DNA from: an uncultured Clostridia bacterium
GTDB taxonomy: Bacteria > Bacillota > Clostridia > Christensenellales > Aristaeellaceae
Assembly (NCBI GenBank): GCA_937874275.1
Contig: CALNAU010000052.1
Location: forward strand, 1 to 6,146
Reading direction: 5' to 3'
DNA length: 6,146 nt
The translations under genes and the position numbers were made by a program. How positions within the stretch are numbered: the first letter of the stretch is position 1; every line of letters begins with the position of its first letter. Below, piece after piece: positions 1 to 5,669 of the stretch. The notes beneath the pieces were generated by a model. It did no database searches and was not told where the DNA came from. It worked only from the letters and a program-made list of their open reading frames with translations.

Positions 1-1013
1 AAAATGACGCCGGGGTTGGCCACCGTCTGCCACACCTTACGCTGCAGGGCCTTGTCGGGCAGCAGGATCTCCCGGTCGCGCTGGTCCAGGTAGGGGTCGT
101 GCGGGCCCAGCCATAGCCAGGTACGCTGCGGGGATGGTGGGCCGCTGAGGATCTCCCGGTCCGCGGACAGGATATAGGCCTTTTTGCCGTTCGTTATCAC
201 GGGCTCCAGCTCATCCCGGATGCTGTCCCACAGGCGCTGGGCCTGCGCGGGGGAACAGCCCAGCCACGCGGCCAGCGCCCTGGGCGTGGTGGGGCCATAG
301 GCGTGCACAAATTTGCGCACCAGGCGCTGCGCGGCATCCGGGCGAGGCACAAGGGGATGGCCCATCCATGTCTTGAAGGAGGTGAAGGTGGGGCTGCCGT
401 CCCGGCGCTCGCCAAACACCACCAGCCCCAGCAGCGCGCAGGGGCGCAGCAAAAAGGAGACCGCCGCCCCGCCCACCGTCTGCCGATCGGGCTGGCCGTA
501 CATGGAGGGCCTGTTCCAGACCGCGTGGCTGCCTGGCGGCAGCAGCGGCAGCATGCGCCGGGCCAGCAGATGATCCAGCTCGGCCTTGCTGTGCACGGTG
601 TCCCCATCCAGTGAGGGCATCACCTGCACCAGCATGTGAAGCAAATCGTCAAAGGGCAGGCGCAGCGCGTCCAGCGCCAGGCCGATGCCGTGGGTGTAGA
701 GCCATTCCTCGCCGGGTTCCGGCACCAGCGCGGACAAAAAAACGTCGGCCTCCCCGCTGGGGAAGACGACGGGCGCGCCGCGGAAGCTCCATGCCTGCAG
801 CAAGGCCTTGCCGGGGTGCAGCAGCACGTTCATGTCAGCCACGCCAAGGCCATCGACGCGGTTGTACAGCGCGGTTTCCCAGGCGCCGGGCGGCGTGTTT
901 TGCAGGCCGCAGGCACCGGCGGCCTCCAGCGCGTCCGCCTTTGTCTTTCTGGCGTCAAGCCCATGGGCCATGAGGCGGTACAGGCGGATATCCCGGGCAG
1001 TCAGGTGCAGCAT
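1..1013 (-). CDS. AlkZ/YcaQ-like winged-helix DNA glycosylase family protein (C-terminus cut off by window edge)
   Basis: The frame is open from an ATG at 1013 to the window edge, giving 337 residues with no stop. It resembles the HTH_42 family, DNA-binding proteins built from tandem winged helices that include the interstrand-crosslink glycosylases AlkZ and YcaQ. Recognisable blocks are GLQNTPPGAWETALYNR (36-52), SFRGAPVVFP (76-85), VVFGERRDG...SFKTWM (198-217), YGPTTPRALAAWLG (239-252) and LGPHDPYLDQRDREILLP (302-319), ending in NPGVI where the family usually continues into a short C-terminal strand segment. The catalytic position, QxQ in AlkZ and QxD in YcaQ, reads Q38-N39-T40, so base-excision activity is uncertain. 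An AGGA sits 8 bases before the ATG and overlaps the stop of the upstream gene, which is 10 bases away, so this is probably the distal gene of the operon. The fold family is likely; activity and substrate are not shown. Confidence 0.8.
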   Translation of the reverse strand, partial: MLHLTARDIRLYRLMAHGLDARKTKADALEAAGACGLQNTPPGAWETALYNRVDGLGVADMNVLLHPGKALLQAWSFRGAPVVFPSGEADVFLSALVPEPGEEWLYTHGIGLALDALRLPFDDLLHMLVQVMPSLDGDTVHSKAELDHLLARRMLPLLPPGSHAVWNRPSMYGQPDRQTVGGAAVSFLLRPCALLGLVVFGERRDGSPTFTSFKTWMGHPLVPRPDAAQRLVRKFVHAYGPTTPRALAAWLGCSPAQAQRLWDSIRDELEPVITNGKKAYILSADREILSGPPSPQRTWLWLGPHDPYLDQRDREILLPDKALQRKVWQTVANPGVI

Positions 1014-1023
1014 CAGGGGTGTC

Positions 1024-1668
1024 CTAATCCATCAGGCGGATGGGCGTGATGTGGATGGTCTGGCCGATGCGCAGCAGCAGGGCGATGGCCTCCTCATAGT
1101 TCATGTGCGGGCTTTGCAGGCCGAAGATGTACTCGTTGTGCTGGTCGTAATAATCCAGGTACACGCTGCACCAGCTTTCCATTCTGCCCTCCTTGCCCGG
1201 CATCTCGTAGAGGATGGCGTTTTCCAGCATGGGGCCGGCGGGCAGGTCGTGGATAATGGCCCGGTCGTGGGCAAAGCGCAGGTCTCGCGCGCCGCTGGCG
1301 GCCATGTCGTCGGCAATCAGCCCCAGGTACTCGGGCAGGCGGTCGGCTTCCTCCGTCAGGCTTTGATAGGTGGGGCGCTTGAGCTGGAAGAAGAACTGCC
1401 AGCGGTCATCGATGCTTTCCCAGACGCGGCCATCGTACACGCGGTCGGCAGTGCCCTGGGCATCGCCGTAGGCTTCCTCCAGCACCATCTCGCCCGGCAG
1501 GCTGAAGCTGTAGTGGTACACCAGGTTGTCGTGCCTGCGCATGGGCAGGTGCCCGGCGGTGTTGTCCGTCCAGCTGATGGGCGGGCTGACCTGCGTGGGC
1601 TCGCTCGCTAGGGCGGGCACCACGGCCAGCAGACAAATACACAGCGCCAGCGTTGCGGTTTTTCTCAT
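1024..1668 (-). CDS. Putative exported protein of unknown function with an N-terminal signal peptide
   Basis: The protein has 214 residues. It begins MRK, continues with a hydrophobic stretch (about 4-18) and has an Ala-Leu-Ala site (19-21) that fits type I signal peptidase cleavage. The Cys at 10 lies inside the hydrophobic core and does not form a convincing lipobox. The mature part of about 193 residues has one cysteine (167), is rich in aromatic residues and mixes short beta-like stretches (YHYSFSLP, WQFFFQLKRP, AILYEMPG, MESWCSVYLDYYD) with helices, ending YEEAIALLLRIGQTIHI. The order, an early F-x-L-P strand, a late W/Y strand and a final helix before the last strand, is reminiscent of Mog1/PsbP-like domains, but I do not recognise the family with confidence. 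The start is set by a perfect AGGAGG six bases upstream and an ATGA overlap with the MFS gene. Tight coupling to the transporter hints that the two work together at the cell surface; that is inference. Confidence 0.8.
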   Translation of the reverse strand: MRKTATLALCICLLAVVPALASEPTQVSPPISWTDNTAGHLPMRRHDNLVYHYSFSLPGEMVLEEAYGDAQGTADRVYDGRVWESIDDRWQFFFQLKRPTYQSLTEEADRLPEYLGLIADDMAASGARDLRFAHDRAIIHDLPAGPMLENAILYEMPGKEGRMESWCSVYLDYYDQHNEYIFGLQSPHMNYEEAIALLLRIGQTIHITPIRLMD

Positions 1669-2882
1669 GCGGTTCCTCCTTGCAGGGGTCGCGGGCGGCG
1701 TGCCCGTGTCAGCGAGTAGACAATCAGCCCCACCAGCACCAGGGGGAAGAGGGCAGCCAGGGCGAAGCCCCAGTTGAGGCTGCCGCCGGCCAGGTCGCTG
1801 ACAAAGCCCACCATGGAGGGGCCGACCGAGCAGCCCACATCCCCCGCCAGCGCCAATATACCATACATCACCGTGCCGCCCAGCGGCAGGCGCACGGCGG
1901 CCAGGCTCAGCGTGCCCGGCCAGAAAACCCCCACCGAGAAGCCCACCAGCCCCACCCCCAGCAACGCCAGCACCGGCGTGGGGGACAGCACCAGCATCAG
2001 GTAACCGGTGAGGCACATGAGGCCGCTTATCACCATCACCCGCGGCAGGGAAAACCGCTCGGCATACCGCGCGTGCAGCACCCGGGACAGGCCCATCATG
2101 GTGGCGAAAAACGCCGGGCCCGCCAAATCGCCCACGGCCTTGGGCACCTTGAGCCCACTTTCGGCAAAGGCGGAGGCCCACTGCGACACGCTTTGCTCGG
2201 CAGCGCCAGAGCACACCATCAGCACAAACAGAAACCAGAAGGCGGGCTGCCGCAGGGTGTGGACCGCGCCCCGCATGCCCTGCTGGGCAGGTGGCTGGGT
2301 GATGGGCACGCGGGTGAAGTACCACGCGTCCGCCAGCGGCAGCAGTGCCCAGATAACGGCCAGCACGCGCCAATGACCGATGCCAAAGGCCAGGAAGAAC
2401 GCGGCCGAGGCCAGCACCACAAACACATGCCCCCAGCAGTAGAAGGAGTGCATCAGGCTCATGGCCGCGGCCTTCTTCTCGGTGGGGCTGTGCTCCACAA
2501 TGGGGCTCACCAGCACCTCGCACAGGCCGCCGCCCACGGCATACACCGCCACCGCCACCATCAGCCCGGCAAAGGGCGTCATCACGGCGGGCAGCACCGC
2601 CAGGCCCAGCAGGCCCAGCGCCGCGCACACCTGGCCAAAGACGATGGCCGGGCGATAGCCCACCCGGTCGACCACAAAGGCGGCGATGAAGTCCGTCACC
2701 AGCTGCACGAAGAAGTTAAAGCCCACCAGCACCGCGATGTCGGACAGGCTGAGGCCAAACTCCCCCTCAAAGGTGATGAGCAGCAGCGGCACAAAGTTGT
2801 TGACCACCGCCTGGCTGCCGATGGCCAGGCCGCAGGCGTACAGCGTGTGCTTTGCGTCCAGCAGCCCGCGGGTGCGCCTCAC
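1665..2882 (-). CDS. MFS transporter
   Basis: A 405-residue, strongly hydrophobic protein of usual MFS length (12 expected TM segments). The MFS motif A appears in the loop after TM2 as VVDRVGYRPAI (70-80), with Asp72, Arg73, Gly75 and Arg77 in the expected places. A long polar central loop, roughly 188-212, separates the two six-helix halves. The segment SPIVEHSPTEKKAAAMSLMH (126-145) followed by SFYCWG resembles the FucP/FHS-like group of sugar or solute MFS proteins, but the substrate cannot be read from sequence. The start is GTG at 2882, overlapping the arcC TGA stop as GTGA, with GGAG eight bases upstream; its own TGA overlaps the next gene's start as ATGA. It is therefore translationally coupled to both neighbours. 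It could be an importer feeding carbamate kinase or an exporter; direction is unknown. Confidence 0.93.
   Translation of the reverse strand: MRRTRGLLDAKHTLYACGLAIGSQAVVNNFVPLLLITFEGEFGLSLSDIAVLVGFNFFVQLVTDFIAAFVVDRVGYRPAIVFGQVCAALGLLGLAVLPAVMTPFAGLMVAVAVYAVGGGLCEVLVSPIVEHSPTEKKAAAMSLMHSFYCWGHVFVVLASAAFFLAFGIGHWRVLAVIWALLPLADAWYFTRVPITQPPAQQGMRGAVHTLRQPAFWFLFVLMVCSGAAEQSVSQWASAFAESGLKVPKAVGDLAGPAFFATMMGLSRVLHARYAERFSLPRVMVISGLMCLTGYLMLVLSPTPVLALLGVGLVGFSVGVFWPGTLSLAAVRLPLGGTVMYGILALAGDVGCSVGPSMVGFVSDLAGGSLNWGFALAALFPLVLVGLIVYSLTRARRPRPLQGGTA
1675..1680 (-). promoter_or_regulatory. Ribosome binding site of the exported-protein gene (AGGAGG)
   Basis: A perfect AGGAGG six bases before the ATG at 1668, lying inside the end of the MFS gene. 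It fixes this ATG as the start, despite the same frame being open far upstream in the MFS gene. Confidence 0.9.
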
Positions 2883-3817
2883 GCGGTCAGCTCCGTGCCC
2901 GCGCGGCCATGCAGCGCCTCCGCCGCCTTCTCCAGCGAGGTGACGATGGCCCGGCGGCCGGGGCCGCTTTTTACAAACCGCAGCGCCGCCTGTACCTTGG
3001 GCAGCATGGAGCCGGGGGCGAAGTGCCCCTCCCGGATGTACTGCTCGGCCTGCGCTGCGGTCATGCGCGCCAGGTCCTGCTGGTCGGGCTTGCCGTAGCG
3101 GATGCTGATGCGCTCCACGGCGGTGAGAATCAGCAGCGTATCGGCGTTCACATCCTCGGCCAGCTTTTCGGCAGCCAGGTCCTTATCGATCACGGCGGCG
3201 GTGCCCGACAGGGTGCCGTCTGCCGCCTCCGTTACCGGGATGCCGCCGCCGCCCACGCATACCGGCACAAAGCCGGCCTCCGTCAGCGCGCGGATGGCGT
3301 TAATCTCCACAATGCGCTTGGGGTCGGGCGAAGCCACCACGCGCCGCCAGCCGCGGCCCGCGTCCTCCTTGAGGGTCCAGCCCTTCTCGCCGGCGATGCG
3401 CTGGGCCTCCGCCTCGTCGTAGAAGGGGCCGATGGGCTTGGTGGGGTTTTGAAAGCCGGGGTCCGCACCATCCACCACCACCTGGGTAAGCACCGTGACG
3501 GCGGCCTTGTCGATGCCCGCCTCGCGCAGCGCCTCGCCCAAACCCTGCTGCAGATGATAGCCGATGAGGCCTTGGCTCATCGCCCCGCACACGTCAAAGG
3601 GCATGGCCGGGGTGATGGCGGTGCTGTGTTCATTTTGCAGCACAATGCGGCCCACCTGCGGCCCGTTGCCGTGCACCACCAGCAGGCGGCCATCCCTGGC
3701 GAGCGGCGCGATGAGCGCGGCGGTTTTCTTGACAACGGCCAGTTGGGCTTCGGCGGTGGCGGGGCCTTTGGCTTCCTGCAGGGCATTCCCGCCCAGGGCG
3801 ACGACGATGGTTTGCAT
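2879..3817 (-). CDS. arcC: Carbamate kinase
   Basis: A 312-residue, full-length carbamate kinase of the amino-acid kinase superfamily. It catalyses the reversible reaction carbamoyl phosphate + ADP to carbamate + ATP, a substrate-level phosphorylation step in fermentative arginine, agmatine or ureide/purine breakdown in the cytoplasm. Family signatures are all intact: VALGGNAL (6-13), HGNGPQVG (49-56), QNPTKPIGPFY (123-133) with Lys128, GWRRVVASPDP (156-166), VGGGGIPV (188-195), AVIDKDLAAEKLAEDVNAD (208-226) with Lys212, YGKP (241-244), and FAPGSMLPKV (266-275). The start is ATG with AAGGAG six bases upstream. No arginine deiminase, ornithine or other carbamoyltransferase gene lies in the window, so the source of carbamoyl phosphate is unknown. 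It heads a tightly coupled trio with the MFS and exported-protein genes; a 41-base gap with a hairpin separates it from the upstream pentapeptide gene. Confidence 0.97.
   Translation of the reverse strand: MQTIVVALGGNALQEAKGPATAEAQLAVVKKTAALIAPLARDGRLLVVHGNGPQVGRIVLQNEHSTAITPAMPFDVCGAMSQGLIGYHLQQGLGEALREAGIDKAAVTVLTQVVVDGADPGFQNPTKPIGPFYDEAEAQRIAGEKGWTLKEDAGRGWRRVVASPDPKRIVEINAIRALTEAGFVPVCVGGGGIPVTEAADGTLSGTAAVIDKDLAAEKLAEDVNADTLLILTAVERISIRYGKPDQQDLARMTAAQAEQYIREGHFAPGSMLPKVQAALRFVKSGPGRRAIVTSLEKAAEALHGRAGTELTA
2891..2894 (-). promoter_or_regulatory. Ribosome binding site of the MFS gene (GGAG)
   Basis: GGAG lies eight bases before the GTG at 2882, within the last codons of arcC. It supports the non-ATG start that overlaps the arcC stop as GTGA. 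Confidence 0.7.
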
Positions 3818-3823
3818 GCTACA

Positions 3824-3829
3824 CTCCTT
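3824..3829 (-). promoter_or_regulatory. Ribosome binding site of arcC (AAGGAG)
   Basis: AAGGAG lies six bases before the ATG at 3817, in the 41-base gap and two bases after a small hairpin. A strong, separate site suggests arcC is translated independently of the upstream gene. Confidence 0.85.
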
Positions 3830-3831
3830 AT

Positions 3832-3847
3832 ACAGGCATTCGCCTGT
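3832..3847 (-). repeat. Small perfect inverted repeat (hairpin) in the arcC leader
   Basis: On the coding strand ACAGGC is followed by the four-base loop GAAT and then GCCTGT, a perfect six-pair stem. It occupies the gap between the pentapeptide gene and arcC, immediately before the arcC SD. No run of T follows on either strand, so it is not a standard intrinsic terminator. It may be an mRNA processing or stability element, or chance. Confidence 0.6.
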
Positions 3848-3858
3848 TCTTAATCCAT

Positions 3859-4449
3859 TTACTCATATTCCACCTGTACACCGGCGGAAGCCAGCAGGCG
3901 CACCGCCTCGGGGAAGGAGAACCGGGCGCCCCGCATGCGGCAGCTGGGCAAATCCACCTGCCAGCCCGTCGCCCCGCGGAAGTCGGCCTTGGTCAAGTTG
4001 CAGTCGGCAAATTCCGTCCGCAGCAAGCTGCACGAGTGAAATCCCGCACCCGACAGGTCGCACCCGCTGAACAGGCCGTCCACGACCTCGTTGCCGCCAA
4101 AGTCAAACCCGGCCAGCGCCATCTGCTGAAAGGTGACATACTTGAGCCGGCAATTCGTCAGGCGCTCCAGCGGGGCCATGAAACGGGAGGCGGGCAGCCA
4201 GTCGGCGGCTGTCAGCCCCACCAGGTCGCACTGCTCGAAGGAAAGGCTGCGTATCTGCGTGCGCCGGCTGGTCACGTTGATCACCTTGCACCCCGTCCAC
4301 GTGCACGCGGCAAAGGCACAGTCCGTCAGCACACCGCCTTCAAAGGTGCAGTTGATAAAATGGCAATCCACAAACCGCAGATGGTCCAGGTGCTCGTCCT
4401 CCAGGCGGAGGCCTTCAAACGTTTGCCCCTCGTACAGCCGCTCAGCCAT
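3859..4449 (-). CDS. Pentapeptide-repeat protein
   Basis: A 196-residue protein made almost wholly of pentapeptide repeats, which fold as a right-handed quadrilateral beta-helix. Hydrophobic centre residues fall every five residues at 11, 16, 21, 26, 31, 36, 41, 46, 51, 56, 66, 71 and 76, then in a shifted register at 102, 107, 112, 117, 122, 127, 132, 137, 142, 147, 152, 157, 167, 172 and 177. An irregular stretch of about 20 residues (78-98, containing ADWLPASRFMAPLERL) separates the two coils. The last segment, FPEAVRLLASAGVQVEYE, can form a C-terminal helix and strand like those used for dimerisation in Qnr and MfpA. Length is close to Qnr (about 218), but a role in protecting gyrase is only a possibility. 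The chosen ATG has GGAGG nine bases upstream and overlaps the preceding GNAT stop by 8 bases; a longer in-frame extension upstream lies wholly inside that gene and was not used. Confidence 0.9.
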   Translation of the reverse strand: MAERLYEGQTFEGLRLEDEHLDHLRFVDCHFINCTFEGGVLTDCAFAACTWTGCKVINVTSRRTQIRSLSFEQCDLVGLTAADWLPASRFMAPLERLTNCRLKYVTFQQMALAGFDFGGNEVVDGLFSGCDLSGAGFHSCSLLRTEFADCNLTKADFRGATGWQVDLPSCRMRGARFSFPEAVRLLASAGVQVEYE

Positions 4450-5056
4450 GGGCGGTATCCTCCGATGGTCGGCAGGCCATGATGTGGCGAAAGCGGAAGC
4501 CCTTGTACCAGCCGCCCTTTTCCTTCTCCCGGCGCACCTCGCGAAAGCCAACGCTTTCGTAGATGGGCATCACATGCTCGTTGCCGGCCACCACATCCAG
4601 CGTATACAGCGGGTATTGGCGGCGCGCCAGCAGGTGCGCCAACATGCGGCCGGCCAGGCGCTGGCCGCGTGCATTTTCCCGTACCGCCACCCAGTCCACA
4701 TGCCCTTCACCGGGCTCAAAGGTGCGCGGGCGGCGAAACTCATCGCGCATAACCTGCAGCGCGAAGAACCCGCGTACCGGCCCCAGGCTGCGCATCACAG
4801 GCTCCTTAAGCGGCTCTACCGAGTAGCCCCGCTCATCCCCGCAGCCAACCGCGCCCAGCACCTGCCCGTCCGGGCCGACGGCGACGGTGAAGCGCTCGGG
4901 CTGCACCAGGTGGGCCAGCAGCCCGGCAATCTCCTGCCGGGATTTGCCGATGGCACGGAAGTACTCGTAAAACGCCTCGGCGACCGCCTGCGCGATGCCC
5001 GCGCGGTCGCCCTCCTGCCCGGGCCGAATCAGAATGTCCGCAGGCTGCGCGCTCAT
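4442..5056 (-). CDS. GNAT-family N-acetyltransferase, paralogue of the adjacent upstream gene, with altered acetyl-CoA loop
   Basis: A 204-residue single-domain GNAT protein. Family features in order are LIRPGQEGDRAGIA (9-22), the first strand-helix; PERFTVAV (53-60); HVDWVAVRENARGQRLAGRML (119-139), the strand and acetyl-CoA loop; and LYTLDVVAGNEHVMPIYESVGF (150-171), the C-terminal strand and helix. The usual Q/R-x-x-G-x-G/A loop reads R130-G-Q-R133-L-A135, so the key glycine is arginine. The genomic codon is CGC and there is no frameshift. The protein aligns along its whole length with the next gene upstream, sharing PERFTVAV, LYTLDV, GNE and KGF-x-FR. The ATG overlaps that gene's stop as ATGA, and no strong SD is present (only GGTGGTGA-like), so translation is probably coupled. 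Its end overlaps the pentapeptide gene by 8 bases. The acyl acceptor is unknown. Confidence 0.88.
   Translation of the reverse strand: MSAQPADILIRPGQEGDRAGIAQAVAEAFYEYFRAIGKSRQEIAGLLAHLVQPERFTVAVGPDGQVLGAVGCGDERGYSVEPLKEPVMRSLGPVRGFFALQVMRDEFRRPRTFEPGEGHVDWVAVRENARGQRLAGRMLAHLLARRQYPLYTLDVVAGNEHVMPIYESVGFREVRREKEKGGWYKGFRFRHIMACRPSEDTAHG
4459..4463 (-). promoter_or_regulatory. Ribosome binding site of the pentapeptide-repeat gene (GGAGG)
   Basis: GGAGG lies nine bases before the ATG at 4449, inside the end of the GNAT gene. It chooses this start over the longer in-frame upstream extension. Confidence 0.8.
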
Positions 5057-5649
5057 GCCTTGTCACCACCCGGCCGGTAGGCCAGCAGGTAGCGGAAGCT
5101 GAAGCCCTTGAGCGCGGCGGCCTTCTCGGGCTCGGTGCCCGTGCGGGCAAAGCCCAGCCCCTCAAACAAGGGGAGTGCCTGCTCGTTGCCCTCGGTAACG
5201 TCCAATGTATACAGGGCATGCCCCTTGCTGTCCAGGATATGGCGCAGCATCCCTTGGGCCAGCCCCTGCCCCCGGTCGGCCTCGCGCACAGACACAAAAT
5301 CAAGATGCGCCTGCCCCGGCTGGAACGCCTTGGGGCGGGTCACCATCTCGCGCAGGGCGGCGGCGGCCAGGTTGCCCTTGATGAAGCCCATGGCCTCGCG
5401 CAGCACCTGGGGCTGCACGGAAATGGCATAACCCTCCGCGTCAGACAGCCCCACCGTGCCCGCCACCCGGCCTGTATCCTGTGCCACCGCCACGGTAAAG
5501 CGCTCCGGGTGCAGCATGGGCGCCAGCCCGCGGGCCACGCCCTTTCTGTCCTGGGTGAGGGATTTGAACATATAGTAGTATGCCTCCGCCATGACATCGG
5601 CGATGCCCTGGCGGTCAGCCTCTGTACCGGTTCTGATGAGGTAAGGCAT
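5053..5649 (-). CDS. GNAT-family N-acetyltransferase
   Basis: A 198-residue GNAT protein that would transfer an acetyl group from acetyl-CoA to an amine; the acceptor cannot be predicted. It shows LIRTGTEADRQGIA (4-17), PERFTVAV (48-55), HLDFVSVREADRGQGLAQGM (115-134) with an intact loop R126-G-Q-G129-L-A131, and LYTLDVTEGNEQALPLFEGLGF (146-167). The start MPYLIRTG is chosen because the fold begins there and AAGGA lies just upstream; a further ATG 20 codons upstream falls in the preceding gene and adds residues unlike the family. It follows the first GNAT gene after 20 bases and overlaps the next GNAT start by ATGA. It is clearly a paralogue of that downstream gene, so the pair looks like an old tandem duplication. 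It is not closely related to the first GNAT in the window. Confidence 0.92.
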   Translation of the reverse strand: MPYLIRTGTEADRQGIADVMAEAYYYMFKSLTQDRKGVARGLAPMLHPERFTVAVAQDTGRVAGTVGLSDAEGYAISVQPQVLREAMGFIKGNLAAAALREMVTRPKAFQPGQAHLDFVSVREADRGQGLAQGMLRHILDSKGHALYTLDVTEGNEQALPLFEGLGFARTGTEPEKAAALKGFSFRYLLAYRPGGDKA

Positions 5650-5654
5650 GGTGT

Positions 5655-5660
5655 TCCTTT
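5655..5660 (-). promoter_or_regulatory. Ribosome binding site of the middle GNAT gene (AAAGGA)
   Basis: AAAGGA lies five bases before the ATG at 5649, in the 20-base gap after the first GNAT gene. It supports the shorter start at MPYLIRTG. Confidence 0.7.
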
Positions 5661-5669
5661 CGTGCCCGC

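Noticed and set aside
64..161. A 14-base direct repeat (AGGATCTCCCGGTC) at 64-77 and 148-161
   Set aside because: Both copies encode Asp-Arg-Glu-Ile-Leu in frame, 28 codons apart, inside the AlkZ-like gene. The second copy lies in a family-conserved block, so this is probably chance plus biased codon use, not a functional repeat.
1669..2628. In-frame upstream extension of the exported-protein gene to 534 residues
   Set aside because: The extra part runs out of frame through the MFS gene and has Arg/Gly/Ala-rich shadow composition. The ATG at 1668 with a perfect SD and a signal peptide is the true start.
1653..3098. A 481-codon open frame on the plus strand, antisense to the MFS and arcC genes
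   Set aside because: Its product is rich in His, Gln, Arg and Gly in low-complexity order, with no domain; long antisense frames are expected opposite GC-rich genes. The minus-strand proteins are clear family members.
3818..3858. A promoter or intrinsic terminator between the pentapeptide gene and arcC
   Set aside because: No -35/-10 pair with proper spacing and no T-run after the hairpin; the only TATAAG-like string overlaps the ribosome binding site.
3859..4551. Longer 230-residue start for the pentapeptide-repeat gene
   Set aside because: The 34 extra residues overlap the GNAT gene in another frame, lack repeats, and the inner ATG has GGAGG at good spacing.
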